Origin: Pontiella desulfatans
Lineage (GTDB): Bacteria > Verrucomicrobiota > Kiritimatiellia > Kiritimatiellales > Pontiellaceae
Reading direction: 5' to 3'
DNA length: 5,197 nucleotides
Assembly: GCA_029287275.1 (NCBI GenBank)
Contig: JARFRL010000258.1
Location: 1-5,197, forward strand
Each line of letters begins with the position of its first letter. Within the stretch, counting starts at the first letter, position 1. Shown piece after piece: positions 1 to 5,197 of this stretch. The notes beneath the pieces were generated by a model that worked only from the letters and a program-made list of their open reading frames with translations, had not been told where the DNA came from and did no database searches. Made by a program: the position numbers and the translations under genes.

Positions 1-65
1 CGCCCACCACCGCGAACTACACTAGAGTTGGATCGTCGGCAGCGTCAGATGTGTATAAGAGACAG
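1..65 (+). other. Illumina P5 / Nextera read-1 adapter contamination (not genomic)
   Basis: Bases 33-46 are the Nextera read-1 tail TCGTCGGCAGCGTC, and bases 47-65 are the 19-base Tn5 mosaic end AGATGTGTATAAGAGACAG, both exact. Bases 1-22 match the end of the Illumina P5 oligo at 18 of 22 positions (differences at 3, 5, 13 and 16). The ten bases between, 23-32 (TAGAGTTGGA), sit where the i5 sample index belongs. The order P5, index, read-1 tail, mosaic end is exactly that of a Nextera library molecule, so the organism's DNA starts at base 66. The mismatches in the P5 part look like low-quality or poorly supported consensus at a contig tip. This stretch should be masked, and no gene or start codon should be called in it. 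Confidence 0.98.
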
Positions 66-1258
66 GCTTCATTCCATCGCCCGCGGTCGCGTTGTACGGG
101 TTGGTTAACGTTTGTCCCTCGATCATGGTCACCGGAAGTCATATTCCCGCGGACCGCAACGGCATCAAATTCAACAAGCCCACCGGCGAAATCCTCAAGT
201 TTGACGAGGAACGAATCCGCGAGCAAGTCGTCGAGATCGACGACTCCATCTTCACCGACGCGGGCTTCGCGTTGCCCGAGGAAAACATCGACGCGCGGAT
301 CGACTACGTGCGGCGCTACCTGCGCGCGTTTCCGAGCGATTGCCTGCGCGGAAAAAACGTCGGGATTTATCAACACTCCGCGGTCGGGCGCGACGTGCTG
401 ATCGAAATCTTTTCCGGTCTGGGCGCCAACGTGACGCCTCTGGGTTTTTCCGACGTCTTCGTTCCGGTGGATACCGAGGCGATCCGCGCCGAAGATCACG
501 CGCTCGCGAAAGAGTGGTCCGCGGAGAACGGGTTCGACGTGATTCTTTCCACCGATGGCGACAGCGACCGCCCGTTGATCAGCGATGAAAACGGGGTGTG
601 GCTGCGCGGCGACGTGGCGGGCGTGCTCGCGGCGAAATATCTCGCCGCGGACTCCGTCAGCACGCCGGTGAGCTGCAATACGGCGCTGGAGAAATCCGAA
701 TGGTTCGAGGATATCCGCCGCACCAAGATCGGATCGCCGTTCGTGATCGCCTCCATGATCGAAGCGTCGTTCGCGGGTAAACAAGCCGTCGTGGGCTACG
801 AGGCCAACGGCGGTTTTCTGACCAATTCCGATTTGATCGTTTTCGGCAACGAACTGCGCGCGTTGCCGACGCGCGACGCGGTGTTGCCGGTGCTGGCGAT
901 CATCCTGCTTTCGATCCGTGAACAAAAACCGATTTCGGCGTTGCTGGCCGAGCTGCCGAAGCGCTTCACCGCGAGCGACCGCATTCAGGATTTCCCGACC
1001 GAGGAGAGCACCAAAATTCTCGCCGCGTTCGAGGAGATCGCCGCCATCGAGGACGCGTTTGGAGAAGCCTTCGGCAAGGTGGCGTCCATTGATCGCACCG
1101 ACGGGCTTCGCGTCACCTTCGAATCCGCGGAAGTGCTGCACATGCGGCCCTCCGGCAACGCTCCCGAGTTCCGCTGTTACAACGAGGCCGACTCCGAAGA
1201 GCGCGTCTTGGACATGCAGAAGATCTCGATGGAGATACTGCTGAAGCTGAAAGGCTGA
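66..1258 (+). CDS. Phosphomannomutase/phosphoglucomutase-family enzyme, 5'-truncated
   Basis: This is an alpha-D-phosphohexomutase, a cytoplasmic enzyme moving phosphate between C1 and C6 of hexose phosphates (mannose-6-P to mannose-1-P or the glucose equivalent), usually feeding nucleotide-sugar and surface-polysaccharide synthesis. Numbering from the first whole codon at 68 gives 396 visible residues. The phosphoserine loop is TGSHIP (Ser24, codon 137-139), followed by ADRNGIKF. The metal-binding loop is DGDSDR (163-168), the sugar-binding loop GYEANGGF (243-250), and the C-terminal phosphate-binding loop RPSGNAPE (360-367). Thus all four domains are represented, with only the start of domain I lost. 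Relatives carry the serine near residue 100, so roughly 75 residues are missing. The frame is open right up to the adapter junction (FIPSPAVALYGL before the loop), so TTG at 92 and the ATG at 125 are internal codons, not starts. TGSHIP and DGDSDR differ from the commoner TASHNP and DGDGDR but keep the catalytic Ser and the three Asp. The family is certain; mannose versus glucose specificity cannot be read. Confidence 0.93.
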
Positions 1259-1297
1259 GGCCGCGCGCGAAGATGATTCGAGGCCAACGCGACGAAA

Positions 1298-1314
1298 GAA
1301 TCCATCCAGGATTC
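1298..1314 (+). repeat. Small inverted repeat just upstream of the transporter's ribosome binding site
   Basis: GAATCC (1298-1303) and GGATTC (1309-1314) are perfect reverse complements separated by a 5-base loop. The hairpin ends exactly where the AGGA of the next gene's ribosome binding site begins. There is no T-run, so it is not an intrinsic terminator. It could affect ribosome access or protect an mRNA end, but a 6-bp stem can arise by chance. Confidence 0.25.
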
Positions 1315-1318
1315 AGGA
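1315..1318 (+). promoter_or_regulatory. Ribosome binding site favouring the TTG start of the transporter
   Basis: AGGA lies 9 bases before TTG at 1328, a normal spacing. The alternative ATG at 1340 would be 21 bases away and has no purine-rich motif of its own. An in-frame TGA at 1319-1321 rules out any start further upstream. The site therefore decides for TTG, although it is only a 4-base match. Confidence 0.5.
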
Positions 1319-1327
1319 TGATTTGAA

Positions 1328-2191
1328 TTGTCGCCGAAAATGACCAAAGACTACGCGCTGCTTCTGGTCGGCGTGGGCGCCGCGGCCAGTTCCGTGGTGA
1401 TGATCAAAGCGTCCGCCCTCTCGCCGATCTACATGGCCGCGTTGCGCCTGCTGATGTCCGCCATCATTCTGCTGCCGCTTTTTCTGATTCACAAAAAAAG
1501 AGAGCGCGTCGGCCTCGGCGTGTTGTTGAAGGAGTCGTGGCTTCCCGGTCTCGCGCTCGGCGTTCACTTCATTCTCTGGATCCAAGGCGCCCGCGTGATT
1601 CCCGCGGCCAACGCCGCCCTCGTGGTGAACATGATGCCCGTGTTCATGCCCTTGACCGTGTTCATCATGTTTCGCGAAACGGTGACGCGGCGGGAGATCG
1701 TCGCGACGTTGCTCGCCATGACGGGGTTGGTGATCGTGAGCCTATCCGGGCTCGCCGTGTCCATGGATGATTTCCGGGGCAGCGTCATGTGCTTCGCCGC
1801 GATGGGGTTCCTAACGGTTTATCTGGCCATGGGGAGAACCAAGCGGACCGCGAAAAGTCTGTGGCTCTATTTGGTTCCGTTGTATTTCTCCGGCGGCGTT
1901 TTTTGTCTTTTGGTCGAACTCGCGTTGAACGGCGTTCCCGCCGCGGCGCCGCCGGTTGAATATGGCCACGCCTTCCTGTTGGCTCTGCTGCCCACCATCA
2001 TCGGGCATGGGATGTTCAATCGCTCCATGCGGGTCATGCGGCCGCAAGTGGTGTCGCTCACGAACCTGAACCAAGTCGTGTGTTCCGGCTTTTATGGATA
2101 CGTCTTTTTTTCCGAAATCCCCGCGGCGAGTTTCTGGCCCGCCGCCGCGCTCATGATGGCCGCCGCCGTTTTGGTGGTGACCGAGAAGTGA
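1328..2191 (+). CDS. EamA/DMT-family transporter, 10 membrane helices
   Basis: A 287-residue integral membrane protein of the drug/metabolite transporter superfamily, the usual length for a two-repeat EamA protein. Hydrophobic segments fall at roughly 9-28, 33-54, 72-91, 97-115, 122-142, 149-167, 177-200, 213-232, 240-261 and 265-284, giving ten helices in two five-helix halves. Family-like features are the ARVIPAANAALVVNMMPVF stretch (88-106), an FRE after helix 4 (115-117), and in the second half the pattern ALLPTIIGHGMFNRSMR (219-235) before helix 9 and FFSE (260-263) before helix 10. A basic loop HKKRER (55-60) follows helix 2, as expected for a cytoplasmic face. The TTG start is chosen for its ribosome binding site; ATG at 1340 would give 283 residues and the same protein core. 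The mutase stop is 69 bases upstream with no terminator seen, so co-transcription is possible. Members export amino acids, metabolites or drugs; the substrate cannot be read here. Lying upstream of trpEG is suggestive at most, because a terminator-like hairpin and a promoter candidate separate them. Confidence 0.9.
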   Translation: MSPKMTKDYALLLVGVGAAASSVVMIKASALSPIYMAALRLLMSAIILLPLFLIHKKRERVGLGVLLKESWLPGLALGVHFILWIQGARVIPAANAALVVNMMPVFMPLTVFIMFRETVTRREIVATLLAMTGLVIVSLSGLAVSMDDFRGSVMCFAAMGFLTVYLAMGRTKRTAKSLWLYLVPLYFSGGVFCLLVELALNGVPAAAPPVEYGHAFLLALLPTIIGHGMFNRSMRVMRPQVVSLTNLNQVVCSGFYGYVFFSEIPAASFWPAAALMMAAAVLVVTEK

Positions 2192-2196
2192 CCGAC

Positions 2197-2219
2197 GGCC
2201 GCGGACGGGCGGCTTTCTT
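2197..2219 (+). terminator. Weak intrinsic terminator candidate after the transporter gene
   Basis: GCCGC (2198-2202) and GCGGC (2209-2213) form a perfect 5-bp GC stem with a 6-base loop, extendable by one G-T pair, followed directly by TTTCTT (2214-2219). It begins a few bases after the transporter stop codon (2189-2191). The stem is short and the T-tract is interrupted, so efficiency may be low. The position and the promoter-like sequence beyond it support the reading. Confidence 0.42.
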
Positions 2220-2274
2220 CCGGATTGGCGCGTGGCGCGCGCGTGATTATCTGGATTGACCGCGCAGGTTTTGG

Positions 2275-2302
2275 TTGCGATGGGCGACGGAACAGCTAGT
2301 AT
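2275..2302 (+). promoter_or_regulatory. Candidate sigma-70-type promoter for trpEG
   Basis: TTGCGA (2275-2280) and TAGTAT (2297-2302) lie 16 bases apart and resemble the -35 and -10 hexamers TTGACA and TATAAT, with four matches each. The region is locally less GC-rich than the flanks. Transcription would begin near 2309, leaving a leader of only about 20 bases before trpE. That is too short for a Trp-codon leader peptide with attenuator or for a T-box, and I see neither in the whole 138-base gap. The assignment rests on motif and position only. Confidence 0.38.
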
Positions 2303-2323
2303 TTCAGCTTTTAACCAAGAGAC

Positions 2324-2327
2324 AGGA
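2324..2327 (+). promoter_or_regulatory. Ribosome binding site of trpE, unusually close to the start
   Basis: AGGA is only 2 bases from ATG at 2330, closer than the usual 5-9. A weaker purine run, AAGAGA (2317-2322), lies 7 bases away and may be the working site. The start itself is not in doubt: an in-frame TAA at 2312-2314 blocks anything further upstream, and the protein's first residues align with the conserved TrpE beginning. Confidence 0.4.
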
Positions 2328-2329
2328 CC

Positions 2330-3856
2330 ATGGCCATCGTACCCGATAGAAAGACATTTTTAGAAAAGGCGAAGCAGGGGAATCTGGTTCCGGTTTGGAA
2401 GGAAGTTCTGGCCGACCAGGAGACGCCGGTTTCGGCCTACGAACGGGTGCGCGCCTATCTGCGCGAACGCGACGGCGCCTCGCACACCTATTTGCTGGAA
2501 TCGGTCGAGGGCGGCGAAAACATCGGGCGCTACTCCTTCATCGGCGGAACGCCGCGCGCGATTCTGCGCGCCTACGGCCGCCGCGTGGAAATCGAGCACA
2601 ACGGCGGCGAGCCTTGGGTGATCGAGGATGTCGATCCGCTGGACGCCTTGAAGACCCACATGAAACAATTCGCGCCGGTGGTTGATGATCCCTCCCTGCC
2701 GCGGTTCATTGGCGGCGCGGTCGGTTTTCTCGGCTACGACGTCGTTTCCCAATTCGAGCCGCGCGTGCCGATCATCGGCAACGACGAGATCGGCAATCCC
2801 GACATGGTGTTCATGGTCACGGACGGGTTGATCGTGTTCGACCGCGTGAATCATAATTTAAAGATCGTCGCGAACGCGCACGTCGTGGGCGATCCGGACG
2901 AGGCCTACGACAAAGCGCTCGCGCAGATCGACGAGCTCAGCGCGGCGCTCCAAACGCCCATCGAGCGCGTGTTGATTGAAACGCATGCCGACGTCGAGCC
3001 GCTCGAGCCGAAATCGAACACGACCAAGGAAGAGTTTCTGGGCATGGTCGAGAAGGTCAAGGAATACATCCGCTCCGGCGACGTGATTCAAACCGTGCTT
3101 TCGCAACGGTTCGAGGTGGAGAACGAGGCCGACTCGCTGGATGTTTACCGCGCCTTGCGCACCATCAATCCATCGCCCTACATGTTCTGTTTGGACATGG
3201 GCGAGAGCGCGGTCGTCGGCACGTCGCCCGAGATCCACGTCCGATGCGAGGACCGCGAGGTCGAGGTGCGTCCGATCGCCGGAACGCGGCCCCGCGGGAA
3301 AACCGCCGCGGAGGACGTCGCTCTGGAAAAGGAGCTGCTCGCGGATGAAAAGGAGCTCGCCGAGCACATCATGCTGGTGGACCTCGGCCGCAACGACATC
3401 GGCCGCGTTTGCGACTTCAACTCGGTGGAGGTTCCGGAGCTGATGGTGATCGAGCGCTACAGCCACGTCATGCACATCGTCTCCGACGTCACCGGCCATC
3501 TCGCCGACGATCACGACGAGTACGACGTGATGCGCGCCACGTTCCCCGCGGGCACCGTGAGCGGGGCGCCGAAGATCCGCGCCATGGAAATCATCGCCGA
3601 GCTCGAGAAGAGCAAGCGCGGGCCCTACGCCGGCGCGGTGGGCTATTTCAACTACAACGGGAACTTTGATTCCGCGATCACGATCCGCACCGTCATTCTC
3701 GATAAAAACAAAGCCTACGTGCAGGCCGGCGCGGGCATCGTCGCGGACTCCGTTCCGATCAGCGAATACGAGGAAACGCGCAACAAAGCCCGCGGCATGA
3801 TGACCGCGCTCGCGCTCGCCAAGCACTATCACGCCGCCCGAAAGGGAGGGGAATAA
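2330..3856 (+). CDS. trpE: Anthranilate synthase component I (TrpE)
   Basis: A cytoplasmic enzyme that converts chorismate plus ammonia to anthranilate and pyruvate, the first committed step of tryptophan synthesis; the ammonia is delivered by TrpG. At 508 residues it is full length. The N-terminal domain (about 8-170) starts PDRKTFLEKAKQGNLVPV and carries the tryptophan-site LLES (55-58) with GGENIGRYSF (61-70). The chorismate-binding domain (about 225-500) has NPSPYMF (280-286), PIAGTRPRG (315-323), DLGRNDIGR (351-359), YSHVMH (377-382, with the conserved histidine at 379), FPAGTVSGAPK (405-415) and near the end QAGAGIVADSVP. These favour TrpE over the relative PabB, because the Trp-pocket motifs LLES and NPSPYMF are intact; feedback inhibition by tryptophan is therefore expected but inferred. 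trpG follows after 2 bases. No attenuator is visible upstream. A long open frame on the opposite strand is a GC-codon shadow. Nothing is broken or fused. Confidence 0.97.
   Translation: MAIVPDRKTFLEKAKQGNLVPVWKEVLADQETPVSAYERVRAYLRERDGASHTYLLESVEGGENIGRYSFIGGTPRAILRAYGRRVEIEHNGGEPWVIEDVDPLDALKTHMKQFAPVVDDPSLPRFIGGAVGFLGYDVVSQFEPRVPIIGNDEIGNPDMVFMVTDGLIVFDRVNHNLKIVANAHVVGDPDEAYDKALAQIDELSAALQTPIERVLIETHADVEPLEPKSNTTKEEFLGMVEKVKEYIRSGDVIQTVLSQRFEVENEADSLDVYRALRTINPSPYMFCLDMGESAVVGTSPEIHVRCEDREVEVRPIAGTRPRGKTAAEDVALEKELLADEKELAEHIMLVDLGRNDIGRVCDFNSVEVPELMVIERYSHVMHIVSDVTGHLADDHDEYDVMRATFPAGTVSGAPKIRAMEIIAELEKSKRGPYAGAVGYFNYNGNFDSAITIRTVILDKNKAYVQAGAGIVADSVPISEYEETRNKARGMMTALALAKHYHAARKGGE
3844..3851 (+). 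promoter_or_regulatory. Strong ribosome binding site of trpG inside the end of trpE
   Basis: GGGAGGGG contains a near-ideal Shine-Dalgarno core and ends 7 bases before the trpG ATG at 3859. It encodes the last residues of TrpE (KGGE), so ribosomes finishing trpE pass over it. This suggests translational coupling that would help keep the two subunits in balance. Confidence 0.8.
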
Positions 3857-3858
3857 CC

Positions 3859-4422
3859 ATGATCCTTGTCATCGATAACTACGATTCCTTCACCTACAAC
3901 CTCGTGCAGTATCTCGGCGAGCTCGGCGCGGAAACCCGCGTGTTCCGGAACGACGAAATCAGCGTCGCGGAAGCGGTCGCGCTCCACCCCGAAAAGGTGT
4001 TGGTTAGTCCCGGACCCTGCACGCCGAAAGAAGCCGGAATCTCGTGCGACATCGTCCGCGAATTCGGTCCGCGGCTTCCGCTGTTCGGCGTTTGCCTGGG
4101 GCATCAGTCCATCGGCGACGTGTATGGCGGCGACGTCGTCCGCGCCGAACGTCTGATGCACGGAAAAACCTCGCCGATGATTCACGAGGGAAAAAGCGTG
4201 TTCAAAGGATTGCCCAGCCCGTTCGACGCGACGCGCTATCACTCGTTGATCATCCAGCGCGAAACGTTGCCGGATTGTCTCGAGATCACGGCGTGGACCG
4301 CGGAGGGCGAGATCATGGGCGTGAAGCACAAGGAGCATCCGGTGCACGGCGTCCAGTTCCACCCGGAATCGATCCTGACGGTAGAAGGCAAGAAGCTGCT
4401 CCAGAACTTCCTAGACATGTAG
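3859..4422 (+). CDS. trpG: Anthranilate synthase component II, glutamine amidotransferase (TrpG)
   Basis: A class I glutamine amidotransferase that hydrolyses glutamine and passes ammonia to TrpE. At 187 residues it is a complete single-domain subunit of usual length. It starts MILVIDNYDSFTYNLVQYL, typical of TrpG/PabA. The catalytic triad is Cys79 in GVCLGHQ (77-83), His168 and Glu170 in QFHPES (166-171). Also present are the oxyanion-side motif SPGPCTP (50-56) and the HGK of MHGKTSP (100-106). The ATG lies 2 bases after the trpE stop and has a strong ribosome binding site, so the pair should be co-transcribed and coupled. TrpG and PabA are hard to tell apart by sequence, and in many bacteria one protein serves both anthranilate and 4-aminodeoxychorismate synthases. 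The trpE partner makes TrpG the primary role, and a shared role in folate synthesis is possible. No further trp gene follows; the next gene is convergent. Confidence 0.96.
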   Translation: MILVIDNYDSFTYNLVQYLGELGAETRVFRNDEISVAEAVALHPEKVLVSPGPCTPKEAGISCDIVREFGPRLPLFGVCLGHQSIGDVYGGDVVRAERLMHGKTSPMIHEGKSVFKGLPSPFDATRYHSLIIQRETLPDCLEITAWTAEGEIMGVKHKEHPVHGVQFHPESILTVEGKKLLQNFLDM

Positions 4423-4423
4423 T

Positions 4424-4453
4424 CGCGCGCTCCACCCTCGTTGATCGCGCGCG
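4424..4453. repeat. Inverted repeat in the convergent trpG-nadE gap
   Basis: CGCGCGC (4424-4430) and GCGCGCG (4447-4453) are perfect 7-base complements around a 16-base loop, beginning just after the trpG stop and filling most of the 46-base gap between converging genes. A shared transcription end would be expected here. There is no T-run on either strand, so a classical intrinsic terminator is not supported. A Rho-dependent end or an mRNA 3' stabilising hairpin is possible, and alternating CG tracts also pair by chance in such GC-rich DNA. Confidence 0.3.
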
Positions 4454-4468
4454 TGGCGTCGAACCGCC

Positions 4469-5197
4469 TTAGTTCCGGTAGCGATTAACGATCGGCATCC
4501 GGCGGTCGCGGTCGAAGGATTTCGGCGTGATCTTGACGCCGGGCGGGGATTGGCGGCGTTTGTATTCGCTCAACTCCACGGCGTGCACCACGCGGCGAAC
4601 GATCGCCTCGTCGTAGCCCTTCGCGATCAGGCTCGCGATGCCCAGGTCGTTTTCCACATAGTCTTCGAGAATCGGGTCGAGCACCTCGTAGGGCGGAAGC
4701 GAGTCGGAGTCTTTCTGATCCGCCCGGAGCTCCGCGGAGGGCGGGCGCTCGATGATGCTGGGCGGCATCACGACGCCGCGTTCGTTCCGCCAGCGGCAGA
4801 GATCGAACACGAGGGTTTTCGGCACGTCTTTAATGACCGCGAAACCGCCGGCCATATCGCCGTAGATGGTGCAATAACCCATGGCCATCTCGCTCTTGTT
4901 TCCGGTGGTCAGCACGAGCCAGCCATATTCGTTCGAGAGGGCCATGATCAGGTTGCCGCGGACGCGGGCCTGCAAGTTCTCCTCCGCGAGGCCCGGTTGC
5001 TTGTCCGCGCCCCACACCTTGGAAAGCTCGCCATCAAACGCGTCGTAAAGTCCTTTGATCGGAATCTCGTGAAATTCAATATCGAGCAGGTTCGCCATCT
5101 CGTGGGCGTCGCCCAGCGTGCCGGAGGAGGAGTATTGCGAGGGCATCGTGACCGCCGCGACGCGGTCCTTGCCGAGCGCGTCCACCGCGAGCGCGAG
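4469..5197 (-). CDS. nadE: NAD+ synthetase, C-terminal part, probably glutamine-dependent (NadE)
   Basis: This enzyme adenylates and amidates nicotinic acid adenine dinucleotide to NAD+, the last step of NAD synthesis in the cytoplasm. The frame is open to the right edge (it reads LALAVDALGKDRV from base 5197), so the GTG at 5185 is internal and the start is outside the window. Of 242 visible residues, counted from the edge, SSSGTLGDA lies near 23-31, ENLQARVRG at 73-81, TTGNKSE at 97-103, YGDMAGGFAVIKDVPKT at 112-128, ERPPSAELR at 150-158, DSLPPYEVLD at 165-174, and KRRQSPPGVK then RDRRMPI at 213-236. The SGGxDS ATP-pyrophosphatase loop should lie just beyond the edge. The PPSAELR...DSLPPYEVLD and YKRRQSPPGVKITP signatures are those I associate with two-domain enzymes having an N-terminal nitrilase (glutaminase) domain of about 270 residues; that domain is not visible, so glutamine dependence is inferred. 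It ends in TAA and is convergent with trpG. Confidence 0.93.
   Translation of the reverse strand, partial: LALAVDALGKDRVAAVTMPSQYSSSGTLGDAHEMANLLDIEFHEIPIKGLYDAFDGELSKVWGADKQPGLAEENLQARVRGNLIMALSNEYGWLVLTTGNKSEMAMGYCTIYGDMAGGFAVIKDVPKTLVFDLCRWRNERGVVMPPSIIERPPSAELRADQKDSDSLPPYEVLDPILEDYVENDLGIASLIAKGYDEAIVRRVVHAVELSEYKRRQSPPGVKITPKSFDRDRRMPIVNRYRN

Noticed and set aside
92..94. TTG as the start of the mutase gene
   Set aside because: Conserved coding sequence continues in frame upstream to the adapter junction and the essential N-terminal part of domain I is missing, so the gene is truncated and this codon is internal.
17..1141. 374-residue open frame on the - strand opposite the mutase gene
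   Set aside because: Its composition is Arg/His/Gly/Asp-rich as expected for a GC-codon shadow, it has no recognisable motif, and its C-terminal end is translated adapter. The + strand frame has clear mutase motifs.
1318..1326. Mini-frame ATG-ATT-TGA overlapping the transporter's ribosome binding site
   Set aside because: Two codons are too few to carry meaning, and the ATG lies inside the AGGATG of the binding site; most likely chance.
1493..1499. Run of seven A inside the transporter gene as a possible slippage site
   Set aside because: The run reads as in-frame CAC AAA AAA AGA (HKKR), the frame continues uninterrupted into a full-length protein, and there is no overlapping alternative frame or downstream pseudoknot that I can see.
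2228..2240. GCGCG-TGG-CGCGC hairpin in the gap before trpE
   Set aside because: The stem is 5 bp with a 3-base loop and no T-run, in a CG-alternating stretch where such matches are expected by chance.
2291..2316. CTAGTA near the trpE promoter as a TrpR-like operator
   Set aside because: Only one half-site-like CTAG is present and the symmetrical second half is missing; TrpR operators are also mainly a gammaproteobacterial feature.
2858..3832. 324-residue open frame on the - strand inside trpE
   Set aside because: It lies wholly opposite a strongly conserved TrpE coding region, is rich in Val/Asp/His/Arg typical of antisense GC-codon frames, and shows no domain or ribosome binding site.
5183..5185. 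GTG as the start of nadE
   Set aside because: The frame continues as LALAV to the window edge and the required ATP-binding loop would be missing; it is an internal valine codon.

Overview
This is a GC-rich bacterial fragment carrying ordinary chromosomal metabolic genes. It most likely comes from a short-read assembly, possibly metagenomic, because its first 65 bases are Illumina/Nextera adapter rather than genome. The codon choice, a TTG start and divergent but intact enzyme motifs suggest an uncultured or poorly sampled lineage. I cannot assign a phylum from the sequence alone. A member of the PVC group is possible but only a guess.

Layout, left to right: (1) bases 1-65, a P5 end, a 10-nt index and the Nextera read-1/mosaic-end sequence; (2) bases 66-1258, + strand, the C-terminal four-fifths or so of a phosphomannomutase/phosphoglucomutase-family enzyme cut off by the adapter junction; (3) bases 1328-2191, + strand, a complete 10-helix EamA/DMT-type transporter with a probable TTG start; (4) bases 2192-2329, a 138-base gap with a weak terminator-like hairpin followed by a plausible sigma-70-type promoter; (5) bases 2330-3856 and 3859-4422, + strand, trpE and trpG, the two subunits of anthranilate synthase, 2 bases apart; (6) bases 4423-4468, a 46-base convergent gap with a GC inverted repeat; (7) bases 4469-5197, - strand, the C-terminal part of NAD+ synthetase (nadE), whose 5' end lies beyond the right edge.

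The one clear functional unit is trpEG. TrpG releases ammonia from glutamine and TrpE uses it to turn chorismate into anthranilate, the first committed step of tryptophan synthesis. The other genes (hexose-phosphate mutase, transporter, NAD synthesis) are neighbours without an evident shared pathway. No RNA gene, CRISPR array, insertion sequence, phage gene or defence system is visible, and I see no convincing undescribed system. The points most worth a second look are the adapter contamination with the false proteins it creates, the truncated mutase with variant active-site motifs, and the trpEG pair standing apart from the remaining trp genes.
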